DNA of 64,000 bases, taken from Mycolicibacterium gilvum (GTDB taxonomy: Bacteria; Actinomycetota; Actinomycetes; Mycobacteriales; Mycobacteriaceae). The stretch spans positions 3,224,001-3,288,000 of the forward strand of contig NZ_UGQM01000001.1 in assembly GCF_900454025.1 (NCBI RefSeq). Reading direction: 5' to 3'. Every line of letters begins with the position of its first letter. Position 1 is the stretch's first letter. This document shows, piece by piece, positions 39,715-49,441 of this stretch. Position numbers and translations under genes: made by a program. The notes beneath the pieces were generated by a model. That model searched no databases and was not told the origin of the DNA. It saw only the letters and a list, made by a program, of their open reading frames with translations.

Positions 39715-42700
39715 GATCCTCCTGCTCGGGTGCGAGCCTGCCGCACAACAGTTCCGCCAAGCCACGGATGGTCCCGACGGCCAGATCTCCTGCCGCCAGG
39801 CGGATTCCGGTTTCCGCTTCGAGGCGCGTCCGTAGCTCGAGCGCGGCCAGCGAGTCCACCCCGTATTCGGCGAGGGGACGGTCCGGGTCGATGCTGCGGC
39901 GCAACACCAGGCTGATCTGATCCGAGATCAGCCGTCGAAGCCTGGTCGGCCATTCCTGCACCGGAAGATCACCGAGTACGGCCAGCAGTTTGCCGGCACC
40001 GGCGTCACCGGGTCCGACAGTGCGGAACGCCTCGGCGAACGGGCTACGCCGAGCGACACCGCCCAGTGACGCCGATCCGGTCACCGACGCGTACCCGCTG
40101 TAGGTGCGGTCGTGGCGCAACAGCATCTCGAACGCGTAGGCGCCTTCGTCGGGTGAGATGTCGGCGTCGGCTCCGCCGACCGCTCCGCGGGTTCGACCGA
40201 GCGGACGCCATGTTCCCCATGCGATGACGGTCGCCGGTCGACCGGTGGCACGCCGCCACCTCGCGAACGAGTCCAGCCAGCTGTCGGCCGCCGCACCGGC
40301 ACCCCGCCCCGGCGCGCCGAGTAGTGCGTCGGTGGACGAGAAGCAGCAGAACCAGTCCAGCGGTTGCCCGGCTGTGGCGGTGTGAAGGTTCCAGGCCCCG
40401 AACACCCTGGGCGCCCAGGCCTGTGCGATCGACTCGTCGGCGAGTTTGGGCACAGGGGCGTCGGCGGTGGTCGTCGCCGCGTGCAGAACCCCGCGGACCG
40501 GCAGGCCGGTGGAGGTGGCGACAGCGACCACCTCCCGGGCGGTGTCCGGCTGGGCGATATCACCGCAGTGCACGACGACGTCTCCGCCCATCACCCGGAT
40601 CAACTCGATCGTCTCGAGTGCTTTGAGAGTGGGCTGCGTGGGGGAGGCCAGCACGATACGTCCGCAACCCGCGTCGACGATCTTCTCGGCCATGAACAAC
40701 CCGAGATCACTGAGACCGTCGGTGACGATGTACGCACCGTCGGTCCGGAAGACTTGGGCCTGCGCCGGTGGTGTGACCGCATCGCTCTGACCGGTTCGAG
40801 GGACGTCCAGGACGAGCTTGCCGGTGTGCTGGGCCGCGCCCATCTCCCGCAGCGCGACCGCGGCGTCGGCCAACCGGTAGTCGGTGTACCGGGCGGGAGG
40901 GAGTTGACCGTCGGCGACCATCCGGTACACCGTGCGCAGCAGCGCCCCCGCGCGGTGCGGCTGGCTGAGCGCCATCAGGGCCAGATCGACGTAGAAGAAC
41001 GACAGATTGTTGCGGAACGGGAACAGGTCGAGACGGCTGTTGCCGTACACATCGCGTTTGCCGATCTCGATGAAGCGCCCGCCGATCGCGAGCAGTTCGA
41101 CACCGGCGCGCTGAGCCGGACCCGCCAGCGAATTGAGCACGACGTCCACCCCGTACCCGTCGGTGTCCTCGCGGATCTGCGCTGCGAATTCTATTGACCG
41201 GGAATCGTAGACATGTTCGATTCCCATGCTGCGCAACAGATCCCGGCGCTCTTCGCTGCCGGCAGTGGCGTAGATGTCCGCGCCGGCGGCACGCGCGATG
41301 GCTATGGCCGCCTGACCGACACCGCCGGTGGCCGAATGGATCAGGACGCGGTCCGTCGGGCCGATCCGGGCCAGATCGTGCAGGCCGTACCAGGCCGTCG
41401 CCGTCGCCGTCGCCACAGCGACCGCCTGATGGTCGGACAGGCCGGGCGGAAGCGGCACGGCCAGGCGGGCATCACAGGTCACGAAGGTTCCCCAGCAGCC
41501 GGCGGGGGAGAACCCGCCGACCCGGTCCCCGACCTGGTGGTCGCTGACATCGGGACCCACCGCGGTCACCACCCCCGCGAAATCCATTCCCAGCTCGGGC
41601 ATCTCGCCGTCGACGTTGGGGAACCGGCCCATCGCCACCAGAACGTCGGCGAAGTTGATTCCGGACGCGGCGACGGCCACCTCGATCTCACCGGGGCCGG
41701 GTGAAGTCCGGTCACACGTGACGAGTTCCAGCGTCTCCAGGTCACCCGGGGTGCGGATCTGCAGGCGCATCCCGTCGCTGTCGTGATTGGCGACCGTGAC
41801 CTGCCGCTCGTCGGGACGCAGCGGTGCGGCACGCAACCGGGCCGTGTACCAGACAGCATCGCGCCACGCCGTCTCGTCCTCTTCGGAGTCGCTGAGCAGT
41901 TGGCGGGCCAACGACGCCGCCTCGGCCGCCCCGTGCACATCGATCAGAGTGGTGCGCAGATGCGGATACTCCGCGCCGAGAACGCGCACCAGGCCACGAA
42001 GTGCCCCGAACGCCAGGTCCGGTACGTCACCCGGGAGCACGGTCTGCGCACCGTGGGTCACGACGGCCAACCGGGGGAGCCGGCCGTCGATCGCGGTCAC
42101 TTCGCGCGCGATGCGCAGCAGGTGCTGAGCCTGCCGGAGACCCTGCACGGTGCAGTCTTCCTGCGGCGCAGCCGTCGTCGTTCCCGTCATCACGACCACT
42201 CCGGCGAACTGCCTGTCGCGCAGACGACTTCGCAGGTGTTCGGTGTTCGCCGCCTCGTCGGTACCGCACGTCCAGAACACCGAGGTGCACTCCGCACCGT
42301 GCCGCAGCAGCGCATCCGCCAGCGCGGCCGTCGGCACCGCGGCGGTGTCGTCCGCGCCGATCAACAGCCACGCGCCGGCGACGTCGGCTTCGGGTTCCGG
42401 TGGACGGCTCTGCTGCCACTCCACGGTCAGCAGCCGCTCCGCGAGCACCCGGTCCCGGTGGGCGCTGTCCGACGAACCCGCACCGAACGACAGTCCCTGC
42501 ACGCTGATCAGGACCGCGCCGTCGCCATCGAGGACGTCGAGGTCGGCCTCGACACCGGAGCTGTCGACGCGCGTCACGCGGGTATAGCAGTACTGCGCGT
42601 GGCGGGGCGCGCCGTGCACACGAAGCCGCTGCACACCCAACGGCATTCCGAGGACGTCTTCGCCCAGGGCCTGCACGTGGGGGCTCGCCGCGACCGACTG

Positions 42701-45700
42701 GAAACATGCGTCCAGCAGTGCCGGGTGCACTCGGTAGGCGGACTGCTCACCTCGGAGTCCACCGGGCAGCGCGAGCTCGGCCAGCACGGAACCCGTTGCA
42801 CTGGTGCTGATGTGAAGATCGCCGAGACCGGCGAACGCCGGGCCGTACTGCACACCGAGCCGGTCCAACCGGGCACGTACCTCGTCGCCCGCCGTCACCT
42901 GCGGATGGGCGCGCAGCAGTTCGGCGAGCTCGTAGCCTTCCGGCGCCCCGTCCTGCATCGCGCGAAGCACCGCGGTGGCCTGCCGCGCGTGTTCGCCGTT
43001 CTGATTCGTCTCGACGACGAAGTCGACGGCGTCGGCGCCCGCCGACGACGTCGACACCCCGAGCGCCGTGTGCTCGTCGAGCGGCAGCGCCTGGACGAAC
43101 ACGAGGTCGCAGACCTCGGCCGGCCCGAGCGCGACTGCCCCTGCCGCCAGGGCCATCTCGCAGTAGGCCGCACCGGGAAGCACGGCGACATCCCGGATGC
43201 GATGCTCGGCGAGCCAGCGGTGGGTCGCGGTGCCCACCTCGGCCTGCCACACATACTGTTCGGGCTCCCGCTGCAGACGCACATGCGGCCCGAGCAACGG
43301 GTGCGCCGCGACGCTGTAGCCGGTCGGCGTCCGGGATTCACCGGTTTCGTCACTGAGCCACAGGCGACGGTGCGTCCATCGCGGGAGCGGCGCATCGACC
43401 AAGCGGCCGCCGGGATAGAGCACGCCGAAGTCGACATGGGCGCCCGCACAGTGGACCTCGGCGACGACGTCGGCCAACCCCTGGCGAGCGACCTCCTCAC
43501 CGACACCCGCCGGCGTCGCCACGGACACGTCCAGGTTCGCCGCGGTCTGTTCCACGGCGTCGGCCAGGGACCGTCCGAACGGCAACTCCACGAAGACCCG
43601 GAACCCGTCCTCCACCGCCGCGCGCACCGCTGCGGCGAACCGCACCGTGCGGCGCAGCGCCTGAACCCAGTACCTGGCATCGCAGAACGGTTCTTCGCGG
43701 GGATCGAAACCGGTCGCCGAATAGAACGGCACCGTCGGGGTACGGGGATCGACCGCACCGAGCAGTCCGGTCAGCTCCTTGAGGATCGGATCGAGTTGCG
43801 GTGAGTTCGCCGCCACCTCGACCTCGATCGTCCGCGCCTCGACACCGCGCTCCCGCCACTGCGCGACCATCTCGTGGACCCGCTCGGCCGCGCCGGAGAT
43901 CACCGTCGACTCGGGTGCGGACACCACCGCGATCACGACATCCTTGATCGAGCGCATCGTCAGCTCGGAAAGCACCTGCTTGGCAGGAAGTTCCACCGAT
44001 GCCATGGCGCCGGCGCCGGCGACGCCCGCCATCAACCGCGAGCTACGGCACACGACCCGCACGCCGTCCTCCAGGGACAGCGCACCGGCGACCACCGCCG
44101 CGGAGATCTCACCCATCGAATGGCCGATGACCGCGCCGGGGCGCGCGCCCCCGGCGGTCAGTGCGGCGGCCGCGGCCACGCCGATCGTGAACACCACCGG
44201 CTGCACGCGGTCGAAACCCGTGACGTCCAGGGGCCGTTGCAACGCGTCGGTGACCGAGAACCCGGCTTCTGCGGCGATGAGTGGTTCGATCTCGGCGACC
44301 GTCGCCGCGAACACCGGATCTGACCGCAGAAGGTCGGCGCCGAGCGCGGCGAACTGTGAACTCTCCCCGCTGAACACCCACACCGGCCCCCGGACACCGT
44401 CGCCGACAGACCGGCACCGGCGGAACCGACCTTCGGCGACACCGCGCAGCGCTTCGCGCAACTCCGACCTGTCGCGGGCGAGCACCGCAGTGCGGACCGG
44501 ACGGTGCGCACGCCGCCGCGCCAGGGTGTACCCCAGATCGGGTAGGGCGACGTCGTCGTGCGCGTCGACCCAGGCGGCCAACCGGTCGGCGGTGCGGGCG
44601 AGCTGCTCGTCCGAGGTCGACGACAGCGGGAAGACCAACGGTGCCTGATCAGCTGCGGAATCCCTTGCAGGCGTGGCGTTCTCGTCGCTGTACCCACGGG
44701 TGGGTCCAGGAGCCTGCTCCACGATCGCGTGCACGTTTGTACCCGAGGTCCCGTACGCCGACACCGCGGCCCGCCGGGGCAGGCCATCGGTCTCCGGCCA
44801 CGCGCTGGTCGATTGCGGCACAAAGAGATTCGTCTGGATGCCGGCGACGGTATCGGGCAGCCGGGTGAAGTGCAGGTTTTGCGGGATGGCACCGTGGCGC
44901 ACCGCGAGGACCGCCTTCATCAGACCGAGGATTCCCGAAGCCGACTGGGTGTGACCGACATTGGTCTTCACCGAGCCGAGCGCGCAGGGTGCGCCCGTCC
45001 CGTACACCTCGGCCAGGCTCGCGTACTCGATCGGATCCCCGTCGGGGGTGCCGGGTCCGTGCGCCTCGATCAGACCGATCGTGTGCGCCTCGACTCCCGC
45101 GACATCGAGCGCGGCGCGGTACAGCGCGGTCTGCGCGGTCTGCGACGGGGTGGGGAAGTCCCCGCTGCCGCCGTCGTGGTTGGCCGCGGTGGCGCGGATG
45201 ACGGCGAGGACCCGGTCGCCGTCGCGCAGGGCGTCGGGGAGCCGCTTGAGCAACACGACCGCGACGGCCTCGCCGGTGACGTATCCGTCGGCCTCGGCAT
45301 CGAAGGCATGACAGCGGCCGGTGGGAGACAGGTAGCTCTGGGCGGTGCCGGCCACGAACTTTCGCGGCTCCAACATGATGAAGGCGCCACCGGCCAACGC
45401 CAGGGCGCTCTCACCGTCGTGGAGACTGCGGCACGCCATGTGCACCGCGGTGAGGCCGGACGAGCAGGCGGTGTCCAGCGTCAGTGCCGGACCTCGGAGC
45501 CCGAGGGCACGCGATATCCGCCCCGAAGCCATGCCGAGCGTGTTGCCCTCGAACCCGTACGGGCCGGCCATCGCGTCGGAGTCGGCGTTGACCAGCTGAT
45601 AGTCGAAGTGGCTCAAACCGACGAACACACCGGTCGGAGATTCGGTCAACGACGCCGGGGTCAACCCGGCGTGCTCGACCGCCTCCCACGACGTCTCGAG

Positions 45701-45997
45701 CAACAGCCGATGCTGCGGGTCGAGCGCAGTGGCCGCCTGCTCGTCGATCCCGAAGAATTCGGCATCGAAGCCCGCGACGTCGTCGAGGAAGGCACCCCAC
45801 TTCGATGCCGTCCTGCCCGGCACGCGGGGTTCGGGGTGGTAGTACTCGTCGGCGTCCCAACGGTCGCGGGGAACGTCGGTGACCAGGTCCTCGCCGCGAA
45901 GCAGCGCCTCCCAGAGGAGTTCGGGCGAGTCGATGCCACCCGGCAGCCGGCACGCCATGCCGATGACGGCGACGGGGACGGGCGCTTCGCGGGTCAT
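39698..45997 (-). CDS. Mas-like type I PKS (KS-AT-DH-ER-KR-ACP) with defective KR
   Basis: A 2099-residue single-module polyketide synthase. KS: DTACSSG (Cys178), EAHGPGT, KTNVGHT intact. AT: GHSMGE (Ser627), but the expected catalytic His of the VASHS/HAFH motif is Asn731 (VAANS). DH: EHRIRDVAVLPG (His932) and LLDACFQ intact. ER: HSATGGVGQ near 1553 intact. KR: Ser1888 remains, but Lys, Tyr and Asn of the tetrad are Arg1864, Gly1901 and Asp1905, and the NADPH loop reads DGLSDLG. ACP Ser2049 is intact. ATG 45997 is coupled by ATGA to an upstream mini-ORF; GTG 46075 in frame is an alternative. With the divergent FAAL it should make or modify the acyl chain of the lipopeptide. Confidence 0.9.
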   Translation of the reverse strand: MTREAPVPVAVIGMACRLPGGIDSPELLWEALLRGEDLVTDVPRDRWDADEYYHPEPRVPGRTASKWGAFLDDVAGFDAEFFGIDEQAATALDPQHRLLLETSWEAVEHAGLTPASLTESPTGVFVGLSHFDYQLVNADSDAMAGPYGFEGNTLGMASGRISRALGLRGPALTLDTACSSGLTAVHMACRSLHDGESALALAGGAFIMLEPRKFVAGTAQSYLSPTGRCHAFDAEADGYVTGEAVAVVLLKRLPDALRDGDRVLAVIRATAANHDGGSGDFPTPSQTAQTALYRAALDVAGVEAHTIGLIEAHGPGTPDGDPIEYASLAEVYGTGAPCALGSVKTNVGHTQSASGILGLMKAVLAVRHGAIPQNLHFTRLPDTVAGIQTNLFVPQSTSAWPETDGLPRRAAVSAYGTSGTNVHAIVEQAPGPTRGYSDENATPARDSAADQAPLVFPLSSTSDEQLARTADRLAAWVDAHDDVALPDLGYTLARRRAHRPVRTAVLARDRSELREALRGVAEGRFRRCRSVGDGVRGPVWVFSGESSQFAALGADLLRSDPVFAATVAEIEPLIAAEAGFSVTDALQRPLDVTGFDRVQPVVFTIGVAAAAALTAGGARPGAVIGHSMGEISAAVVAGALSLEDGVRVVCRSSRLMAGVAGAGAMASVELPAKQVLSELTMRSIKDVVIAVVSAPESTVISGAAERVHEMVAQWRERGVEARTIEVEVAANSPQLDPILKELTGLLGAVDPRTPTVPFYSATGFDPREEPFCDARYWVQALRRTVRFAAAVRAAVEDGFRVFVELPFGRSLADAVEQTAANLDVSVATPAGVGEEVARQGLADVVAEVHCAGAHVDFGVLYPGGRLVDAPLPRWTHRRLWLSDETGESRTPTGYSVAAHPLLGPHVRLQREPEQYVWQAEVGTATHRWLAEHRIRDVAVLPGAAYCEMALAAGAVALGPAEVCDLVFVQALPLDEHTALGVSTSSAGADAVDFVVETNQNGEHARQATAVLRAMQDGAPEGYELAELLRAHPQVTAGDEVRARLDRLGVQYGPAFAGLGDLHISTSATGSVLAELALPGGLRGEQSAYRVHPALLDACFQSVAASPHVQALGEDVLGMPLGVQRLRVHGAPRHAQYCYTRVTRVDSSGVEADLDVLDGDGAVLISVQGLSFGAGSSDSAHRDRVLAERLLTVEWQQSRPPEPEADVAGAWLLIGADDTAAVPTAALADALLRHGAECTSVFWTCGTDEAANTEHLRSRLRDRQFAGVVVMTGTTTAAPQEDCTVQGLRQAQHLLRIAREVTAIDGRLPRLAVVTHGAQTVLPGDVPDLAFGALRGLVRVLGAEYPHLRTTLIDVHGAAEAASLARQLLSDSEEDETAWRDAVWYTARLRAAPLRPDERQVTVANHDSDGMRLQIRTPGDLETLELVTCDRTSPGPGEIEVAVAASGINFADVLVAMGRFPNVDGEMPELGMDFAGVVTAVGPDVSDHQVGDRVGGFSPAGCWGTFVTCDARLAVPLPPGLSDHQAVAVATATATAWYGLHDLARIGPTDRVLIHSATGGVGQAAIAIARAAGADIYATAGSEERRDLLRSMGIEHVYDSRSIEFAAQIREDTDGYGVDVVLNSLAGPAQRAGVELLAIGGRFIEIGKRDVYGNSRLDLFPFRNNLSFFYVDLALMALSQPHRAGALLRTVYRMVADGQLPPARYTDYRLADAAVALREMGAAQHTGKLVLDVPRTGQSDAVTPPAQAQVFRTDGAYIVTDGLSDLGLFMAEKIVDAGCGRIVLASPTQPTLKALETIELIRVMGGDVVVHCGDIAQPDTAREVVAVATSTGLPVRGVLHAATTTADAPVPKLADESIAQAWAPRVFGAWNLHTATAGQPLDWFCCFSSTDALLGAPGRGAGAAADSWLDSFARWRRATGRPATVIAWGTWRPLGRTRGAVGGADADISPDEGAYAFEMLLRHDRTYSGYASVTGSASLGGVARRSPFAEAFRTVGPGDAGAGKLLAVLGDLPVQEWPTRLRRLISDQISLVLRRSIDPDRPLAEYGVDSLAALELRTRLEAETGIRLAAGDLAVGTIRGLAELLCGRLAPEQEDHESRL

Positions 45998-46062
45998 CGC
46001 GTGGGAACTGGTCGCCGGACGGTGGAGTTTGCCCGAGGATCGGGCAGACCGAATGAAGCCAT
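45994..46062 (-). CDS. 22-codon leader ORF coupled to the PKS start
   Basis: On the minus strand an ATG at 46062 preceded by AGGAG at 5-nt spacing opens a 22-residue frame whose TGA overlaps the PKS ATG as ATGA. The PKS start itself has no Shine-Dalgarno, so translation of the leader may bring ribosomes to it. The peptide resembles nothing known. It could alternatively be chance if the PKS starts at the in-frame GTG 46075. Confidence 0.4.
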   Translation of the reverse strand: MASFGLPDPRANSTVRRPVPTR

Positions 46063-46263
46063 GTCGTCTCCTCACAACAGCGAGCGTGAGGTTCGCTGTT
46101 TCGCCGCGTCCGGGCGCAGATCAGGAACCCGGCATCAATTGACGCAGACGTAGGTTACCCGGTCAAGTGCTGGAATGGCCGCAAGTCGGCACCCGTGGGC
46201 CGACGTCAGGCCCGCCGCCGCGGGCAACTTTCGTGTTCAACGGTGCGGGATTGACGCCTGCGG

Positions 46264-46269
46264 TAATTT
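46264..46269 (+). promoter_or_regulatory. -10 element of a probable leaderless promoter for the FAAL gene
   Basis: TAATTT (TANNNT) ends 7 nt before the GTG at 46277, so transcription probably begins at the start codon. No Shine-Dalgarno precedes the GTG. Confidence 0.45.
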
Positions 46270-46276
46270 GCATCGC

Positions 46277-48028
46277 GTGACAGAGGTGGTTGAGACATCG
46301 ATCCCGGCGTTGTTGCGCGAACGCGCCAGCCTTCAGCCGGACGACACGGCGTACACGTTCGTCGACTACGAGAAGGACCCCGCCGGCATCCCGGAGAGCC
46401 TCACCTGGCCCCAGCTGTACCGGCAGGTGTCGAACGTGGCTCGCGAGCTTCGGCTGTGCACCTCTCCGGGCGATCGCGCCGTGATCTCGGCTCCGCAGAG
46501 TCTCGACTACATCGTCGGGTTCCTCGGCGCGCTGGAGGCCGGGCTGATCGCCGTGCCGCTGTCGGTGCCACAAGGCGGCGTGGCCGACGAACGGGTCGAC
46601 TCGGTACTGCGGGACGCTGCGCCGACGGTCGTGCTCACCACCTCCGCCGTGGCCGGTGACGTCGCCGCACACGTATCGGCCAGGCCGGGGGAGTCAGCGG
46701 CGTCCGTCGTCGAGATCGACCTCCTGGACCTGGAGGCTGCGGGGCGGTCGAGCTTCGGGTTCACCGACCCGGACGACCAGGGCATCGCGTACCTGCAGTA
46801 CACCTCCGGGTCGACCCGCAGTCCGGCCGGGGTGATGATCTCCTACAAGAACCTGTTGACCAACGTGCAACAGATCACGACCGACTACGCCGTCGACGTC
46901 GGCGGGGTGGCGCCCCCTGACATGACGGTGGTGTCGTGGCTGCCCTTCTACCACGATCTCGGGTTGATCATGGGCGTGTGCACGCCCGTGTACGGCGGTT
47001 ACCACACCGTTCTCACCAGCCCGCTGGCGTTCCTGGAGCGGCCGGCACGCTGGATGCAGATGTTGGCGGACAACTCCGCGGCGTTCTCGTCGGCACCGAA
47101 CTTCGCGTTCGAGCTGGCGACCCGCAAGACCACCGATGCCGACATGGCCGACCACGATCTCGGCGACGTCTTCATCATCCAGAGCGGCGCCGAGCGCGTG
47201 AATCCCACCACGCTCAAGCGGTTCACCGACCGGTTCGCGGCCTTCAACCTGGACGAACGGGTCATCCAGCCGTCCTACGGACTCGCCGAGGCGACGCTCT
47301 ACGTCGCGACGGTCAGGCCGGGCCTGCCGCCGGCCATCGTCGACTTCGAACCCGACCAACTGTCAGCCGGCACCGCCACGAGGTCCGTGAATAGCGGGGG
47401 CACCCCACTGGTCGCCTACGACACTCCGCTGTCGGAGCTCTCCCCGACGGTGCGGATCGTCGACCCCGAGACCCGGACCGAGTGTGCCGACGGATCCACG
47501 GGCGAGGTCTGGGTGCACGGCGACAACGTCGGTCTGGGCTACTGGCGCAAACCCGAGGACAGCGAACGGGTCTTTCGGGCCACGCTGGTCGAGCCGTCGG
47601 CGGGCACCCCGGAAGGACCATGGTTGCGCACCGGTGACCTGGGCTTCATCTCCGAAGGGCAGCTGTTCATCGTCGGCCGGATCAAGGACCTGCTGATCGT
47701 CTACGGCCGCAACCACGCACCCGAGGACATCGAGGCGACGATCTCCGAGATCACCAAGGGCCGCGTCGCGGCGATCTCGGTCCCGCTCGACGGTGTCGAG
47801 CAGCTGGTCGCGATCGCGGAGTTCAAGAAGCGCGGCGATTCCGCCGAGCAGTTCACCGACGCCACCCGGGACATCACCTCGGCGATCTCCACGGCGCACG
47901 GACTCTCGATCGCAGATCTGGTGCTGGTGGCCCCGGGCTCCATCCCGATCACCACCAGCGGCAAGATCCGCAGACAGTCCTGCGCCGAGGAGTACCGCCG
48001 AAATCGGTTTGCCCGCTTGAACTCCTGA
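46277..48028 (+). CDS. Long-chain fatty acyl-AMP ligase (FAAL), FadD23-like
   Basis: A 583-residue adenylating enzyme that activates a fatty acid with ATP and passes it to an ACP rather than CoA. The beginning ([18 protein letters not shown]), the P-loop [27 protein letters not shown], the [12 protein letters not shown] block and the C-terminal hinge [20 protein letters not shown] match mycobacterial FAALs, closest by eye to FadD23. GTG 46277 gives the family N-terminus; a start at 46175 would add 34 unrelated residues. It is divergent from the PKS gene and the likely source of the acyl starter for PKS and/or NRPS 1. Confidence 0.93.
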   Translation: MTEVVETSIPALLRERASLQPDDTAYTFVDYEKDPAGIPESLTWPQLYRQVSNVARELRLCTSPGDRAVISAPQSLDYIVGFLGALEAGLIAVPLSVPQGGVADERVDSVLRDAAPTVVLTTSAVAGDVAAHVSARPGESAASVVEIDLLDLEAAGRSSFGFTDPDDQGIAYLQYTSGSTRSPAGVMISYKNLLTNVQQITTDYAVDVGGVAPPDMTVVSWLPFYHDLGLIMGVCTPVYGGYHTVLTSPLAFLERPARWMQMLADNSAAFSSAPNFAFELATRKTTDADMADHDLGDVFIIQSGAERVNPTTLKRFTDRFAAFNLDERVIQPSYGLAEATLYVATVRPGLPPAIVDFEPDQLSAGTATRSVNSGGTPLVAYDTPLSELSPTVRIVDPETRTECADGSTGEVWVHGDNVGLGYWRKPEDSERVFRATLVEPSAGTPEGPWLRTGDLGFISEGQLFIVGRIKDLLIVYGRNHAPEDIEATISEITKGRVAAISVPLDGVEQLVAIAEFKKRGDSAEQFTDATRDITSAISTAHGLSIADLVLVAPGSIPITTSGKIRRQSCAEEYRRNRFARLNS

Positions 48029-48052
48029 GGCGCGGCCCGCGAAAGCCCGGGC

Positions 48053-48478
48053 TCAGCAGTCGGCCTCGATACGGAACGTCGCCGACACCGCCTCGCTCGG
48101 CCTGTCGTCGAACGCGCCGTCGGCGGTGCCGGAGATCGTGAACGAGCCGCCGTCGGTGGTGACCTCGGCGTCGCCGATGTTGTCGGCCCAGAAGGAGCCG
48201 GTGAATCCGCCGAAGCCACGGAAGTTCACCGACTCCGCCGTGACCGTCTCGCCGGTGGACACCACGGCGACGAAGCCGCTGTCCTCTTCCGGCGTCTCGA
48301 TGAACCACGACCATCCCGCCTGATGGCAGCGGACCACGTGTTCACCGCCGGTGTCGTCACCGTCGATCGAGACGGTCGCGGTGGTGCCACCGAGCGCGGG
48401 CTCGGGGGTCGAACAGCCGGCAACGCCGAGGACGAGGGCACTGCCGGCGACGGCCACCATGAGATGTCGGGTCAACAT
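48053..48478 (-). CDS. LpqH-like (19-kDa antigen family) lipoprotein
   Basis: A 141-residue lipoprotein. The signal peptide ends in the lipobox LGVAGC, so the Cys would be lipidated and the protein anchored in the cell envelope. The layout VSIDG ... VTAESVNF ... FTISGTADG ... FRIEADC with two mature cysteines follows the LpqH fold. ATG 48478 is chosen because it starts a proper signal peptide; 38 upstream codons would bury it. TAAAGT lies 8 nt before the ATG. It converges on the FAAL gene. Confidence 0.75.
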   Translation of the reverse strand: MLTRHLMVAVAGSALVLGVAGCSTPEPALGGTTATVSIDGDDTGGEHVVRCHQAGWSWFIETPEEDSGFVAVVSTGETVTAESVNFRGFGGFTGSFWADNIGDAEVTTDGGSFTISGTADGAFDDRPSEAVSATFRIEADC

Positions 48479-48566
48479 GCCGCCCGACTTTATTCGCTCG
48501 GACGCCCGTGTCCGGCCGGAATGCCCGGGTTTGCGGCGCGGGTCCCGGACACCGGCGGGTGCCCGC

Positions 48567-49340
48567 TCATCGCAGCAGGGCGGCAGTCGCATCGTCGGCC
48601 GGGAGGAAGGCCTCGACGCTGAGCTCGGCGGCGGTGAGGTCCAGCGCGGTTCCGAACGTCGTCACCGTGCTCAGAAACCTCAGCGTGCGACCGCCGGCGA
48701 TCCGGAGCACGAGAGGCACGGCAACCCCACCCAGATCCGGTGAATCCTCGAATCCGCCCGGATAGGACTCGATTTCGGCGAGCAGCTCACTCAACTCCGC
48801 ACATCCGTCAGCCGCCACTTCCCGGCGCAACCTCTCGATCAGATGGGTGCGCCACTGCGCGAGGTTTCCGATCCGCGGGGCCAGCCCGTCGGGGTGAAGC
48901 GCGATGCGCAACGCGTTGGGCCGCTCGAGCAGATGCGCAGCGACGCCGTCGAGCAACACCCCGGCACCGGCATTGGTCTGCAGAATCCACCATCCGCGGC
49001 TGACGACCACACACGGGAACGGCTCGTAGGCGTCCAGCACCCGCGCAACACCCGCCCGCACCGCGGCCATGTCCGGCGAGTCGAGGGGTCGCTCGGTGTA
49101 CGCGGGCGCGAAACCGGCGGCGATCAACATCCGGTTCTGGTCGCGCTGGGGCACGCCGAGCACCCATGCCAGACGTAACACCATGGCGCGGCTGGGTTTT
49201 GCGCGCCCCGTCTCGACGAAGCTGATGTGGCGCGCCGACACACCGGCGTCAAGAGCCAGCTCCAGCTGACTGAGCCGCCGACGCTGCCGCCAGCCGCGCA
49301 TCAGGGTGCCGAATCCGATGTCCGCTGCGGTCACGCCCAC
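48567..49340 (-). CDS. XRE-type regulator with MmyB-like ligand domain
   Basis: A 257-residue DNA-binding protein. The N-terminal helix-turn-helix covers about residues 13-65 (RRRLSQLELALDAGVSARHISFVETGR), followed by a MmyB-like domain with RVLDAYEPFPCVVV and WWILQTNAGAG. Such regulators often control adjacent redox or lipid genes, but the target is not clear here. GTG 49340 is the start; GTG 49334 is an alternative. It is upstream of, and 88 nt apart from, the lipoprotein gene on the same strand. Confidence 0.8.
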   Translation of the reverse strand: MGVTAADIGFGTLMRGWRQRRRLSQLELALDAGVSARHISFVETGRAKPSRAMVLRLAWVLGVPQRDQNRMLIAAGFAPAYTERPLDSPDMAAVRAGVARVLDAYEPFPCVVVSRGWWILQTNAGAGVLLDGVAAHLLERPNALRIALHPDGLAPRIGNLAQWRTHLIERLRREVAADGCAELSELLAEIESYPGGFEDSPDLGGVAVPLVLRIAGGRTLRFLSTVTTFGTALDLTAAELSVEAFLPADDATAALLR

Positions 49341-49441
49341 GAGTCTGCTGCACGCGCTGCGGTCAGACCACTACCTCGGAGGTAATTGCGGCGCATACCT
49401 GACGGCCGCACCCTGGAGTGGACAGGGGAGAGAGGCACACC

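Noticed and set aside
41783..43804. 673-codon plus-strand frame opposite the PKS
   Set aside because: Antisense to AT-DH-ER sequences with intact family motifs; low-complexity Arg-rich translation.
39698..45997. PKS as a pseudogene
   Set aside because: The frame is intact over 2099 residues with good KS, DH, ER and ACP motifs; only KR and one AT residue are altered.
48029..48052. Terminator between the FAAL and lipoprotein genes
   Set aside because: Only a short GCCCGGGC palindrome is present; too weak to call.
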